Source of the DNA: Ciona intestinalis
Lineage: Eukaryota; Chordata; Ascidiacea; Phlebobranchia; Cionidae
NCBI RefSeq assembly: GCF_000224145.3
Contig: NW_004190583.1
Location: forward strand, 62,001 to 126,000
Direction: 5' to 3'
DNA: 64,000 nucleotides
Shown: positions 63,638-64,000 of the stretch, in pieces
Layout of the letters: the number at the start of each line of letters is the position of its first letter
How positions within the stretch are numbered: position 1 is the first letter of the stretch
The notes under the pieces: model-generated
The model's input: the letters and a program-made list of their open reading frames with translations, nothing else
Databases searched by the model: none
What the model was told of the DNA's origin: nothing
Position numbers and translations under genes: made by a program

Positions 63638-63836
63638 TAATATAGTAGGATGGGGGAAGATGGGACACCTTTAGCACATGATATCCTAAATTCCTGATCG
63701 TATTTTAAACAATTAACAACGGTATATAAGAGTCGTGGGGATATAGTTTTATAAATCTTTGAATGTTTTTTTGTTTACTATTAAATGGGATGAGAAAATA
63801 GAGTCAAAATGTGTCCCATCTTCCCCACCCTACTGT
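63638..63836. mobile_element. MITE copy 9, full length
   Basis: TATAGTAGGATGGGGGAAGA... to ...GTGTCCCATCTTCCCCACCCTACTGTA, with near-perfect inverted ends. Its body runs opposite to that of copy 8, which it abuts, so the pair looks like an insertion into the middle of an older element. Confidence 0.82.
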
Positions 63837-64000
63837 ATTAATTTTTAAAACACAATGTTTCTTAAATACTACTATATAGTCGCGCCTATGGAGACTACTA
63901 CGCAATGAAATTAAATACGTTTCTTGACGAACTTCGGTTTCGATTGTGTAACTAAAGCGATTTTACAGGAACTGAGAACTGTGAAACACAACAGCATTGC

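Larger units (their letters stand above)
56811..64000. other. Repeat-bearing flank upstream of the Quaking gene
   Basis: No gene with family resemblance. It contains MITE copies at 57431, 61296, 63529 and 63638, a diverged MITE-like stretch near 62,815-63,010, and the weak two-exon candidate at 58026-60590. The plus-strand basic frame at 63256-63489 looks like chance. Confidence 0.5.

Noticed and set aside
1..64000. CRISPR array, prophage, bacterial operon or other prokaryotic system
   Set aside because: Spliced animal genes with consistent GT-AG introns run throughout; the repeats found are eukaryotic MITE, SINE-like and minisatellite types.

Overview
The window is AT-rich animal DNA with compact, intron-dense genes. 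Several features suggest an ascidian of the Ciona type: short introns, many TGACGTCA palindromes, a tRNA-headed SINE-like repeat, and a roughly 200-bp inverted-repeat MITE. The species is an inference; no database was consulted. Genes were reconstructed by hand from exon phases, splice signals and recognisable protein families.

Layout. (1) 211-930, minus: the first two coding exons of an NHS/WAVE-homology-domain gene that runs off the left edge. (2) 1881-12286, minus: a complete 19-exon class C GPCR of metabotropic-glutamate-receptor type (about 1,088 aa), with several repeats in its introns. (3) 12,287-20,023: no gene recognised; contains four copies of the MITE. (4) 20024-30420, minus: an inhibitor-of-apoptosis gene (three BIRs, UBA, RING; about 866 aa in the model) with a long unrecognised N-terminal region and a GC-AG intron. 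(5) 30,421-32,746: two inverted-repeat structures between divergent genes. (6) 32747-36741, plus: a 10-exon gene of unknown function (462 aa). (7) 41979-56810, minus: a Quaking/HOW STAR-family RNA-binding protein. It has two alternative first exons, each encoding its own Qua1 dimerisation segment, and probably a 4.8-kb 3' UTR. (8) 56,811-64,000: mostly repeats and one weak two-exon candidate.

The genes are not an operon and share no pathway; this is a normal metazoan neighbourhood. Genes 6 and 7 converge, with candidate poly(A) signals only about 150 bp apart. The points most worth following up are the duplicated Qua1 first exons, the altered ligand pocket of the mGluR-like receptor, the unknown N-terminal half of the IAP, and a 45-bp tandem repeat that multiplies a 3' splice site.
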